DNA of 64,000 bases. Origin: Acanthamoeba sp. SK_2022b (taxonomy: Eukaryota; Discosea; Longamoebia; Acanthamoebidae). The translations under genes were made by a program, and so were the position numbers. The notes under the pieces were generated by a model. That model made no database searches and was not told the DNA's origin. It saw nothing but the letters and a program-made list of their open reading frames with translations. The stretch covers positions 79,652-143,651 of the forward strand of contig JANDJZ010000079.1 in the NCBI GenBank assembly GCA_027943245.1. Reading direction: 5' to 3'. Below are positions 1 through 11,931 of the stretch, piece by piece; position 1 is the stretch's first letter, and the number at the start of each line of letters is the position of its first letter.

Positions 1-35
1 GCAGAATATCTGAACGGGGTCCTCCGCCCTCACAG

Positions 36-1575
36 GTCGCTGGCAGTCGCCTGTATCGCCGAAGTGGACTGCTTGCATTCACTAGCGATCACCAGCGCTT
101 CGTTGGGAGGTGTACCTCCGCACTTCCCCACCACCATTACACTGGTTGGCATGTCTGACCACAATCTCCTCCCGGAATGGTGAACTCGCGCTCAGAGCCC
201 GTCTGTCGTCCGTCGTTCGTCGAGGCCAAGGACGCCTTCTTCGAGGCCGAGGAGATGCGGCACCCGTGCATCACCCCCAAGATCGGCGACGAATTCATTC
301 CCAACACCCTGCGCCTGGGCCACCCCCATCAGCCGCTCATCCTCCTGACCGGTTCGTATCCCCGTTTGGCCTCTTTGCCCCGCGTAGCCACCGCACGCCG
401 CATTGCCTGCTGACACCGTCGATGGCCGTGGACCGGGTCAGGCCCGAACATGGGCGGCAAGTCCACGCTGCTGCGAGAGACGTGCGTGCTGGCCATCATC
501 GCCCAGCTAGGCTGCTTCGTGCCAGCCGCTTCCTGCCGCCTCTCCCCCGTAGACCGCATCTTCACTCGAATCGGTGCGGCCTCGCCCTTGTTCACCACTA
601 CACTCGCTCGCTTTCCTCCGTCTGGCCGTGAGCACCTCCCCCTCCCCGTTTGCTGATATCAACGTGTGTGTGCGCGCGCGTAGGCGCCAATGACAACATC
701 ATGGCGGGACAGAGCACGTTCATGATCGAGCTGCAGGAGACGGCGACCATACTGCAGCACGCCACCCCTTCCTCGCTGGTGATCCTCGACGAACTCGGCC
801 GAGGCACCGCCACCTTTGACGGGTACGCGTCCTCCTCTCTTACTGGCCCTTCGCCAGCTGGCCTCACAAGCATGCGCCCCCGGGGGAGCACGGCAGCTAC
901 TCGATAGCCTACGCGGTGCTGGAGCACCTGTCGCGAAAGGTGGGCTGCCGCACGCTGTTCTCCACGCACTACCACATGCTCACGGAGGAGGTCGTCCGCA
1001 ACCCGCACATCGCCCTCAAGCACATGTCCTGCCGCATAGACGACGACCGGTACCTGTCCCGGTACAGATGGTAACTAGGGGGGATACTTGCTCACCTCGT
1101 GGGCCATTGCTTGCCTGCTTGCGTGCAGGAAGGAGGTGACCTTCCTGTACAAGGTGGCCGACGGAGTTTGCCCCAAGAGCTATGGCATGAACGTCGCTCG
1201 CATGGCGGTAAGCGATGGCTCCCTCTTCCCCGCCCGTGCGTAGGATCTGATGTGGGGGCGGGACAGGGCGTGAACGAGGAGATCGTGGCAAGTGCAGAGA
1301 AGATCGCCCAGAAGTTCGAGGGCGAGCTGGCCATCGACCTACAGCGCATGGAGACAGATGATGCCGAGCGAGAGGAGGCCAGCAACAGCGAGGCCGGCGA
1401 TGATGAAATGGAGGCGACAGAGGAGCCAGCTGAGGCACAGGAGTTTGGAGCGGACGAGAAGGCGCGGGTGGAGGAGATCGCCCGCCTGCTACGCGAGGAG
1501 GAGGAGAAAGGCGTGGCCGGCAGGATGGCCGCCTTTGCTCGCCTCGTCGGCCTCTGGACACAAGCAAGCCACTGA
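36..1575 (+). CDS. MSH6: MutS homologue 6, C-terminal part (5' truncated by window edge)
   Basis: This is the C-terminal ATPase of a MutSalpha subunit, which with MSH2 recognises base mismatches in nuclear DNA. Exons are read across short introns. The first (36-109) ends the lever/clamp region. Next come RHPCI and the Walker A segment [12 protein letters not shown] (about 447-480), the stretch [12 protein letters not shown], Walker [17 protein letters not shown] (about 777-821) and the signature [12 protein letters not shown] (about 957-990). The segment [11 protein letters not shown] (about 1133) leads into the dimerisation helix-turn-helix. The [14 protein letters not shown] stretch and the KSYG motif favour MSH6 over MSH2 or MSH3. 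Before the C terminus there is an acidic insert (about 1350-1440, rich in D and E) that I do not recall from animal MSH6. Stop codon TGA at 1573-1575. The upstream exons lie outside the window. Family assignment is firm; the MSH6 paralogue call is very likely. Confidence 0.93.
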
Positions 1576-1730
1576 TGGCCAGCCTCTGAAGAGGCCTGCC
1601 CTCCCCAGAGTCACACATCATGCTTCTACGCAACATGTAAGGGAAGACACAAAGACATGTTGTAGTTGGTTGTTTAGAGGTCGGCAGGAAGCTGTGTACA
1701 GGGAAGGAGGGAAGGGTGGGGTGAAGAGCT

Positions 1731-1853
1731 CTAGACGTTCTTCCACACGCCCCGGTTGTTCTTGACCACCATGACTCCCAGCGGCAACACGATGCCGACA
1801 AGCATGATGGCCGCGCCCAGAAGATACGATAACAAGTCGGGTGAACTCACCAT
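1731..1853 (-). CDS. 40-residue single-pass membrane microprotein (unidentified)
   Basis: A short ORF runs from ATG at 1853 to TAG at 1731. It begins MVSSPDLLSYLLGAAI and ends KNNRGVWKNV. One hydrophobic helix of about 20 residues (LLGAAI through GVMVV) is followed by a short basic tail, as in small tail-anchored or subunit-type membrane proteins. I looked for similarity to OST4, Kish, TOM5/7 and small respiratory subunits and could not make any of these fit. It is transcribed away from the isomerase gene and sits 155 bp past the end of the MSH6 coding sequence on the other strand. The ATG is followed by GTGAGT, a good 5' splice site, so an alternative is that this is an exon edge and not a free ORF. 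Function unknown. Confidence 0.5.
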   Translation of the reverse strand: MVSSPDLLSYLLGAAIMLVGIVLPLGVMVVKNNRGVWKNV

Positions 1854-2170
1854 CGCCAGCACTGTGATCGCACCACATAATTACGTAAATTATTGTGATA
1901 ATAATCGTGCATCAACAAACCAACTTTCGTCAGAGGGAGGAAGACGCTCCTACCACAAAATTCAAGAGTGGAAGATAAGAGTGGGAGATTTGCTTCGTTG
2001 TTGTTTTTGTTTTCTCTTCTGGAAATGGGGCCGAAGAACAAAACTTTTCCCAAGTCGTTCATATTTAGCATACCAGCAATACTGCTCGGGCACGAGGGGT
2101 AGAAATCTCTTATTGTATTGCTCTCCGGCCATTTGCACACAAACCAGTCGCGTACCACACCTAGCACGAA
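1854..2170. promoter_or_regulatory. Divergent intergenic region between microprotein ORF and IDI
   Basis: A 317-bp gap between two start codons that point away from each other. It is noticeably AT-richer than the flanking genes (for example 1880-1920 and 1985-2060), as expected of a shared promoter. No recognisable core element was identified with confidence. Confidence 0.4.
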
Positions 2171-3596
<1,426 letters not shown>

Positions 3597-3768
3597 CCCA
3601 CCACCCGAGTCTGTCATGACTATCGCTTCACCCGCATCGGTGTAGCGCCCCTCGTCCTCCTTTTTTTTTTCAATTTATTTATTTAGTGCTTCAACAAGAG
3701 AGCGGCGCGTGCGTCCGTTCACTAGACAACGCTTCTACTGAGGAGGCTCCCCTCGGGCTGTGCCACTC

Positions 3769-6700
3769 TCAGTGACCAAATCGGAGGCGCTCGGCAAGGA
3801 GGGACATGTGGGAGTCGTAGGTGGTCGTGGGCAGCGATGCGAGCGCGGTCACCAGCTCGTCCGTGTATTTACAGAACTTGTCCCTGAGCTGCTCGATGGA
3901 GGCCTGGTATTTGGCGCTCTCCACCACAGCCCGAACGCTGGCCGCCGATTCCTGGGGCAAATGGCGTGTGCGTGCGGTGCGTTGAATTGGGCGGACTAGG
4001 GCTGCGGCTGCTGCTCGGGTGGCTCGTACCTTCATCTTGGCGCTGCGCTGCTTCAGCGAGAGGTTGACGCTCAGGGCGGTGTCGGTGGAGTCGATGTGTT
4101 TGGCACAGGTCGTCATGTAGCTGGTGAAGACGTGGCACGCCGTCAACGCGCGATCCACCATCTGCACGCGTGAGAGCAGGGGAGTGAGTGGACAGGCCAA
4201 GGGTTCGTTGTGGAGAGGATGCGCGAGTGGAGAACCTTGAAGAGCTTGATGTCGGTCAACAGACACTGGCGCAGGCTCGAGTTGATGCAATCGTTGTGGA
4301 AGCTCAGGATCTGCTCCACGGTGGCCGCCTCCCGCACGCGCCCCTCAAGCAGCCGCCAATTGGGCTCGACGACGTCCAGCAGGAAATACCTCTCCAGGGT
4401 CGTTACAACGTGCAGCATTCTGGCCACACCGCGCGCATGCAGCCAACGCCCCAAAGGCAAGTCAGAGAGGCTACACCCATACTAGCGGTGGGGGATTGGG
4501 GGGAGGGTTACCGCTGCCGCAGGAGGAAGGTCTTGGTGAGGAGGGCTCGCACTTGGGGCAGCTCTTTCATCGACTGGTGCCAGAGCCAGGAGCTGTCCAG
4601 GCCGTTCCTGACGCGCTTGCAGTAGAACAGCAGGCGGAAGAGCAGCTGGTACTGCGTCAACGCCTTCCTGCTCAGCACGAGCGAGACCGGCCACTGGGCC
4701 TTGTAGTCGAGTGTGAAGCAACCGAAACCTGTGTAGAACCAGACCCGGTCATAGCTTGCCGGTTGTATGCCGGCGAGTGCAGCAATGTGTACCGGTGAGC
4801 TTGGAGTCCTTCTCCTTGGCAGCGACCGTGGTGTTGAGGATGGTCTTGTTGTCCTCGGGCGGGGGCGCGTGGATGAGCGACAGCTGCGTAGAAAGCGAGT
4901 GCGAGAGGAGAGCGAGCTTGAGATTGTCCTTGTTGACGTCCTCCACCCCGTCCAGCGCGATGTCCAACTTCGACTTGAGCTTCCACTCGGCGATCTTTGC
5001 GCACTAGTCAAGGTACGTCATAAATCCAGCAACCATGGGAGGAAGAGAAGGCAAGAGAAGAGAGGGGAGGGGGCGAAAGAGGATATCATTGAACTTCTTG
5101 TTCAGTTCGTCCTGCGCCAGCTCCATGAAATTCTCCACCCAGTTGCCTTGCTCCAGAAGGAAGTACTGTTTCAATGACCTGCACGCGTCCATGTCAGCAA
5201 CGTTGAGCACGCTCGTGACCGCTGCCTGTACAACCATGTCACAGGGCGAGTAGTATACCTCAGATGCGAGATAAGTTCGGATTTGTGGACGATCAGGTCG
5301 AGAAGCTGTGCATTCGCCCAGCCGTGCACGGCCTCAACTCTCTCGATGACCTCTCGCTCGTTGTGGGTCGATTCCACGGGGCGCGCATTGGGTGGCGAAA
5401 TGGTGAGCCCACATTCGCGGATCGCGTTCAGGTACTTGCCGGTGAGCAGAATCCTGCACACGTCGGTGGTGCAACAGGTGAGCACCCGGGGCGGTGCAAA
5501 ATGGCGCACACGAGATCAGCGCACTTACCTCGGAGCAGATCGCTGCAAGAACGACGGGATGCATGAAACATCCCTGAGTGTGTATCGCTCTTCCCTGCAA
5601 ATGGCCGCGTCGCCACCCGCTCTCGCTTAGTTTGGTCATCACCGACTGGCCTTACAGGAGAGGAGATCGTGTTGGTACCAGTAGGCGTCGTTAAAGTCAG
5701 TGGAGATATCGTTTTTTGACACATCGCGGTTCTCCATGACTAGAAACTCGTGGTAAGGGTCGTTGATCACACCCTTCATGATCCACTCCTGTAGCATGGC
5801 CATGTACGGCGCGCAGGTCTCTCGAAGCAGATAGTGGATCACGGCCTGCACCGTCTCATCACTTAACTAATATTAACAAATGAAAATAGGAGACGATCGC
5901 ATGTGGTCTGCTTGGGTGTCGTATGTGGGGTGGACTCTCTGGGATCGTGCGTACCCGCTTCTCGTGGTGTAGTATCGATACAAAATGTCGAGTGTGGTGC
6001 CTCCAGTGGCCTTCAAGCGGTCGATCTCTTTGGCAAACACGTGGAGCGTGTCGAAAGTCGCCAGTTGCTTCTGCAGGTAGAGCCACATCGACTGTCGGGC
6101 ACACCATGATCAGATGAAGGGGAAGTAGTCAAATAAGCCCGAAGCCCAAATCAAACGCGCTAAGTCTCATCGTGAACGAGAGAAGAATGAATGAATACGT
6201 GAAGTGTGAGCTCCTCGCGATTGTAGAGAGCCTCGAGCTGCGCGATGAACGCCAGGTAACGCTGCAGAGCGGGTGCAAGGTCGAAGTGGTACGGTCGTAA
6301 GTGGATGGTCAGGCGCGAGGGTTGGCGGTGTACCTTAAGAAGCGATTGCAGGGCAGAGGCCAGGGCTTGGTTGCACATGCCACGTTCGTACAGGTACTGG
6401 TTGTGCACAAACCGCTGCACGTACACGTACTTGCCAAACAGAGGCAGCATCATCCGCACGAGGTCGCTGTGCGACCGCTCTGTGGCGTCAAGACGAGCAC
6501 TGCGATGAGACCTGCAAACCAGGGTGCTTCATCAACGCGTTGTTACTACATACGTAGGCTCTCTGGCAGATAGAACTGTGCCTCTCCGTGATCATCCACC
6601 TTGACGCGTATGTACCTGCCCTCCATTCCCTGTCACCCGAATCAGCCACAACGCGACGGGTGAGTGTCGCTTTCAAAGCAGCTTCCGCGTTGGGGGAGGT

Positions 6701-7243
6701 GCGCCGTACAACGGAGACAAAGAGAAGGTCGTTGAGCAATGCGAGCTCCTGCACTCGCTGCGGCATGTTCCCCAGCTCGACCCTCTATGCATAAATGCAT
6801 AAGAAGACGTCAGCGAGGCGACCAAAAGAAAGATAGAGCAGGCAGGAGTCGAACCAAGAGGGCCGCTTCCTCCACCTCCTGCGACGGGTCATCGGCGTCG
6901 GTGGGTTCCGGTCGAAGGAGGAAGCCTCCATTTAAGAAGGGTCGTTCAACCAGCCAAGGAGAGGAAGTCATTGTGGCAGCGTTTGCCGCAGCGGTGCTGG
7001 CTCGCGAGGGGGGCGCCTTGATGTCCTGCAACTTACTCAGCATCTCCCGTGTCGCGGCAGATGCGGCGCGGGCACTTCCCGATGATCGAGAGCCGCTACG
7101 CGACTGCGCAGGAGGAAAGCAAGGACGCGGTTAAAAGTGGAATTGCCATATCCATACAGGCCAGTGGCGACAAGTAAAAGTACTTTAGTGAGTAGGACTC
7201 CTTCCTTGTGTTGGGGAGTCGACTCGATTGGTCGCTGCATCAT
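3769..7243 (-). CDS. TUBGCP2: Gamma-tubulin complex component 2 (GCP2/Spc97 family)
   Basis: A core subunit of the gamma-tubulin small complex that nucleates microtubules. On the minus strand the order is: N-terminal low-complexity part (about 7040-6820); GRIP1 (QELALLNDLLFV about 6750, VQRFVHNQYLYERGM about 6400, EWIMKGVINDPYHEF about 5800, LLTGKYLNAIRECG about 5440, SLKQYFLLEQGNWVENFMEL about 5150); then GRIP2 (WPVSLVLSRKALTQYQLLFR about 4690, ERYFLLDVVEPNW about 4390, CLLTDIKLFKVL about 4240). The stop codon is at 3771-3769. These segments follow animal GCP2 closely and more closely than GCP3. The coding sequence is broken by about ten short introns. The start at 7243 is inferred: it gives a short first exon joined to a Ser/Arg/Ala-rich second exon, and an ATG at 7043 is an alternative. 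The 3' end lies 172 bp from the convergent isomerase gene. Confidence 0.9.
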
Positions 7244-7420
7244 GGTGTGGACCAGAAAATCTCCTCTCGATGTGGTCCTCCGCTGCTTTTCCCGCGTTTT
7301 TGTTGCCCGCCTCGCATTCCAAACCTGATAAACTCCGGTATTTATTGGTTTTGCTTTTTGTCTCCCGCATCTTCAGGCGACTGTCGCACAGGCAAAGCAA
7401 GCTCAAGATTTTGTAAGAAG
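7244..7420. promoter_or_regulatory. Compact divergent promoter region, GCP2 / PsbP-like gene
   Basis: Only 177 bp separates the inferred GCP2 start from the start of the next gene on the other strand. A pyrimidine-rich stretch and a CAG at about 7391 leave room for a 5' UTR intron of the plus-strand gene. No defined element is visible. Confidence 0.3.
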
Positions 7421-10288
7421 ATGTGGAAGTTGCTTGGATTCTCAGATGAGAAGGACCCTGAGGCGGCGGCAGCGCCACAGCAACTTACGATGGTGCGATC
7501 GAGGGCTGTCCGCAACGCAGAAACGGACAGTGAGGCAGAACCGACAGGCCCCGACACCTCTTCAATGAGTAAGAAGGGCTCAAAGCCGGCGGGTGGTAAA
7601 TTCACGACGTGTGAGTTCAAATCACACGGAATCAGGCTCGACTATCCCAAGAGCTGGAGCGTGGTGGAGGAGCAGAGAAAGATCGTACTCTACCACCCGT
7701 CTGACCGCAGCATCTCCATCAACCTCATCATTGGTGTTGTCGCGTTCGGCACCGACCTCGACGAGCTCACCTCGCAAGCCCTCGACATGTACCCTGCCCC
7801 CTTTGCTCTCTTTTTTTCACCGTATTTGTTTTATTTATTTGTCAGGGCGGTTGTTGAGTGTCATTACGTGTTGCTTTCCTAACCCTGTTATGGGCTTTTT
7901 GTGCGTGTGCGCTGATAGGCCAAGGAAGCTGATGGCGAAGGGCGTGCTCGATCAGTCGTCGCTACCGCTGGAGGTGAAGGACACGCAGATGCTGGGCAGG
8001 CCTGCCTGCAGCCTCGCCTACAAGCTCAACATGGGTGGCAAACGGTTAGTGCTCAGTCCACCGCTTCTGAAGCTGTCCATGCCCCAGCGCCTAATCCCAC
8101 GTGGATGTATCTTGCAGTAAGGTGGAGCAGACGTGGACAGAAAACAGAGGCCGTTCTTTCATCGTTACTCGTGCTGGACCAGGTACAACGCACCACCTCC
8201 ATCGTCCTCTGTAATAGATGACTTGTACCTCACCAAGCGTTTCCAGAGGACGTGTACGCCACCCACCAGCCGACGTTCGATCGCATCATCCAGTCTATTG
8301 CATTCCTGTCCAAGGTGCGCCGAACAAAGAGAGACCGAAAGAGAGGGAGACATCGTCCTGCAACACTCACGCACAATCTTTTCTTTGGCTGATGCGTAGG
8401 AAGCCGAGGAGTACGAGCCACCAGAGGAGGAGAGGAAGCGCGCGGCGCGTCTGCGACGGAATCAGCCTGCTCAACCCTCCAGCCACGAGGGCATGTACCT
8501 GGCGAAGCCTGGCGTGCTCATCTACTCCACTTTTGAAGACTACGCGAAGCAGTTCCGAGTCCGGTAAGTAGAAACCACACACGGTCAGGCTACGTGTTGA
8601 GCTGCCTGAAGTGGTCTTCTCACGTTTACCTGTGGGTCCAGATATCCGGGCATTTTCGAGCCCAACCCTACGAAAGAAGCCAAGGACGGTGTCCCCAGCC
8701 TCACGCTGAAGCTGTGCCTGTGCGTTGCACTCCTCCGATGTTACCCGCGCAGCTCGTGCTGAACTGGTTGCTCACCGCGCAACACGCACTCAGGCATCCG
8801 AAGGGGGCGAAGCAAGAGCCCAAGAGCGAGGACACGGAAAGGGAAGCCAAGGAACGGAAGCTTCGGGAGTCGCTCGAAGCTGTACAGATCAGCGTCACCG
8901 TCAACGCTTCCAAGTCTGAAGGCGAACATTTGGATGAGTCGCGAAGGCTCGCCATTGGTGCCGAGGTGTCCTCATCCGACACGCAGCTCTCTGGTAATGC
9001 CTTCCTTTGCTTCCCGCGCGGTTTGCTGTTCAGCGGCTGACCCTTCTCACGGCGCTGCGTATAGGCCATGCTGCACGGAAGCTCACGTACACCGTCACCC
9101 TTGACGGACAGACCAGGAAACTCACCGAGGTGATCGCTGTCAAAAATGGTTCGTGTGCCGCTGTAGATAGGAGGGCTGCCTGCGCGAGTTCTGACCCTTT
9201 CTGTCGTCGTTTGTACTCGACAGAGAAACTGTACGTCGTCTCGCTGAGCCACCCGTACGACGAAACGAGCGAGTCCACCGCTGAGGCCGACGCCCACGCC
9301 TATTTCTTTGGCCACATCACTCGACAGGTGAGGCCTTCTTGCCCCCCTCCCCTTCCCAGAGTTGTTATGCTGTTGATGTTGATATCGGCACTAACCACTG
9401 ATGTCTTTGGCCTACAGTTCGAGTTCATTGACGATTCTACGCCATCAAAGGCTGATTTGTCCCTCTACCAGAACCACACCACACACCCCAAGGTAAGTCG
9501 AATCGTTCCTCTCGAGAAATGACAAAGCGCCTATGTTCTTTGCGGCAATGAGCTCGCTGTTGTACGCTTAATCGTCTTCGTACAGATTGCGATCGAGTAC
9601 TCGTCGACCACGCACCAAATCCAGCCGAACATGGGCGGCCCCTTCGTGATCTCCCTCGTGCACTTTGCCGAGAAGAAAGAGGAGGACGCCAAGGGCAAGG
9701 GCAAGGGCAAAGCCAGGGCCCAGTCCAGCGACCCGCAGTCGCCTACTTCCATGGTCGGTCTCATCGTCAGCCCTCTCCCCGATGCCGGAGACAAAGCCGG
9801 TACTGCTGCGCCACTTACGCATGGACATACGTGGCGGCACCTCCACTCACTGCCCTTTGGTTTTCTTCAAGTGTGGAACCTGGACAAGTTCGGCACGATG
9901 ATCAAGAAACAGCTGCTTCAACGGGGCAGCAACTGCCGCATCATACATGAGGAGGATGTGACCATCACCAACGGCCGGATGAAGGGTCGTGATATCGTCT
10001 ACGTGGCGGGTACCCGCACCCCGTCCTTCCTGCCATGATTATGGCTTACTCGATCATGAGGGAGAGAGACAGAGGCTCACTTTTGTTGCTTCAGATGCCC
10101 AGCCGGCGGGATCAACGCCACAGATGAACAAGGGGCTGGCGATGCAGCAGATGCGATGCCTGCAGAGAGTCTACCTCTTCGGCAACACGTCATACGTGCT
10201 CCTCTTCCAATCCATGGACGCCACCTTCGATGAGGAGTGGGCCCTCGCCGCGCCCATCCTTCGCTCCTTCCAGTTCTTCTCCTCTTGA
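7421..10288 (+). CDS. Protein with three tandem PsbP/DUF1795-like modules (function unknown)
   Basis: Reads as about 590 residues across roughly ten short introns, from ATG at 7421 to TGA at 10286-10288. It starts with an acidic low-complexity head (to about 7590) and then repeats one fold pattern three times. The pattern is a strand with a 'G-aromatic-hydrophobic-YPKSW' type turn, a middle segment on extended strands, and a closing helix ending in SF or F-hydrophobic-F. Module 1 is GIRLDYPKSWSVVEE to the IAFLSK region (about 7630-8310). Module 2 is GVLIYSTFEDYAKQ to RQFEFID (about 8500-9430). Module 3 is IAIEYSSTTHQIQPN to ILRSFQFFSS (about 9590-10285). A charged linker (about 8800-8900) and a Lys/Gly-rich loop (about 9680-9720) separate strands. 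The outline resembles the PsbP/Mog1/DUF1795 alpha-beta-alpha sandwich, by pattern only. No transit peptide is evident. Confidence 0.6.
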
Positions 10289-10362
10289 AGCAAAGAAAAG
10301 AGGGAGGAAAACAAATAAGACAATAACAATAAATCATCAGATCTCGCCGTTGAACCACGAAG

Positions 10363-11352
10363 ATGGCGGGGGTGGAGAAGATGGCAACCCCGGAATTGGG
10401 GCATCTAACTGCTGCAGATTTCGAGCGGGTCTATGAGCCTGCCCATGACACCTTTCTCTTCCTCGACGCTCTACAACAAGACGCCCCATTCCTGCGAGAA
10501 CGCCAGCCTCTCCTTTGCCTTGAGGTCGGGTTCGTTCGCCTCGTGTCCTCCCTCTTTGCTGCAACTCCTGTTGTGACAGTCGGCGCAGGTCGGGGAGTGG
10601 CTGTGTGGTGAGCTTCCTGGCGAAGGAGGTCCTGCGCGGGCTGCCCACAAGCTTCTTTGCCACTGACCTCAACCAACACGCGGCTGCGGCCACTGCGGCC
10701 ACGGCCCGAGCCAACGGCGTACGCTCACCCCCTTCACACGCCATCACCAGGGACGAGGTGCCAATTGGCGAGCGGCATATCATAATCGGTCCAGGTGAGC
10801 GTCAACTGCGTATGCACTGATCTCGTGTCGGGCCTGGAGCGCGTCGTGGGGAAGATCGACGTGCTTCTCTTTAACCCCCCATACGTGCCCACCGAAGACG
10901 ACGAGGTGGGTCTTCCTCTTGCTCCCGTTAGTCGCTGCACGCTGTCTCACGCATCGACTAGGTCGGAAGCAAGGGCATAGAGGCCGCCTGGGCAGGTGGA
11001 GTGGACGGTCGACGAGTTCTCGATAGACTCCTTCCTCTCGTTCCCGTACCGTTACCTACCTACCAACTCTGGATGCACCTGCAGAGCTAATGACAACACG
11101 GCGGCCACTCGCACAGGAGCTGTTGTCACCGAAAGGTTGTTTTTATCTGGTGGTGGTGCGGGAGAACAAGCCCGACGAGATCATGGCCCTCCTCGCCCGC
11201 TCTGGATTCTCCTCCAAGGTGCTTCAATCAGCACTCGCCTTGTGCACATTGCGTTCTCACCCAACTCTTTCTTTGCGTGCGTGTGACAGTTCGTTCTTTC
11301 GCGGGTCGCCTTCAACGAACACCTGTCCATCCTCCGGTTCTGGCGAGACTGA
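10363..11352 (+). CDS. N6AMT1: Eukaryotic HemK2 / N6AMT1 glutamine methyltransferase
   Basis: A class I SAM-dependent methyltransferase. The family (HEMK2/Mtq2) methylates the GGQ glutamine of release factor eRF1 and works with a TRM112 partner. The order of motifs is MATPELGHL and VYEPAHDTFLFLDAL near the N terminus, SAM-binding motif I LEVGSGSG assembled over an intron at about 10526-10605, an acidic DLN at about 10667, and the catalytic NPPY in VLLFNPPYVPTEDDEVG (about 10862-10905). The segment GIEAAWAGGVDGRRV follows across the next intron, then LLSPKGCFYLVVVREN (about 11110-11165) and a C-terminal HLSILRFWRD. Length is about 220 residues with four or five short introns, matching animal HEMK2. 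It lies 74 bp after the PsbP-like gene on the same strand. Confidence 0.94.
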
Positions 11353-11931
11353 TCACAACACAAATAAATACTAATTAACATTACTGTAGGGCAAGTGTAT
11401 TATTTATTTGTATATTTTTATTGAGAATTGGTAACGAAATTAATTTGCTCTCCGCTCCGAGCTCCCACAATGACGGCGGCCGCGCGGGGCTATGTGTAGG
11501 GGCGGCCGTGGTGAGGGAAGGCATAGTCATTTCACACAAAGCCAAGCGACTTATAGAGTTGCAACGTGTTCAGTCTCTTCAATGAGGGGCGGTCTTCGTC
11601 GCTGGGGTACCGTCTACCACGGCACGTTGGGCTAAGTGGTCGCGAGAGTGGAGCGCCGGGCTATTCACTCACCTTCCCCCAGTGGGAGGAGTGGGTCGCC
11701 GCCTTGGCCTACACCTCACTCATCTCTTCTTCTAAATCAAATGAAAACATCCCTTATCTCACTGTTTGTGCGGGACTGGCACCCCAAGTAAACCTGTGCC
11801 TCCCTTGGCACTCTTTCACTTTTTTTTCTCTCTTTTTTTTTGTGTGCCACAAGAAAGAAGCTCTCGTCCCAACCTATTTTTTGTGCGACTAGCAAAATCT
11901 TATCCACTGCTGCTGGCAGGGAGTGTGAGAG
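11353..11931. other. Intergenic region upstream of SEC15
   Basis: 579 bp without a convincing gene. It includes an AT-rich stretch (about 11360-11450), a GC block (about 11470-11520), an open frame at 11566-11892 with no recognisable features, and a long pyrimidine tract (about 11810-11842). The tract is followed by CTGCTGGCAG at 11911-11920, which looks like a 3' splice site just before the SEC15 ATG. The most likely reading is a 5' UTR with an intron. Confidence 0.4.
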
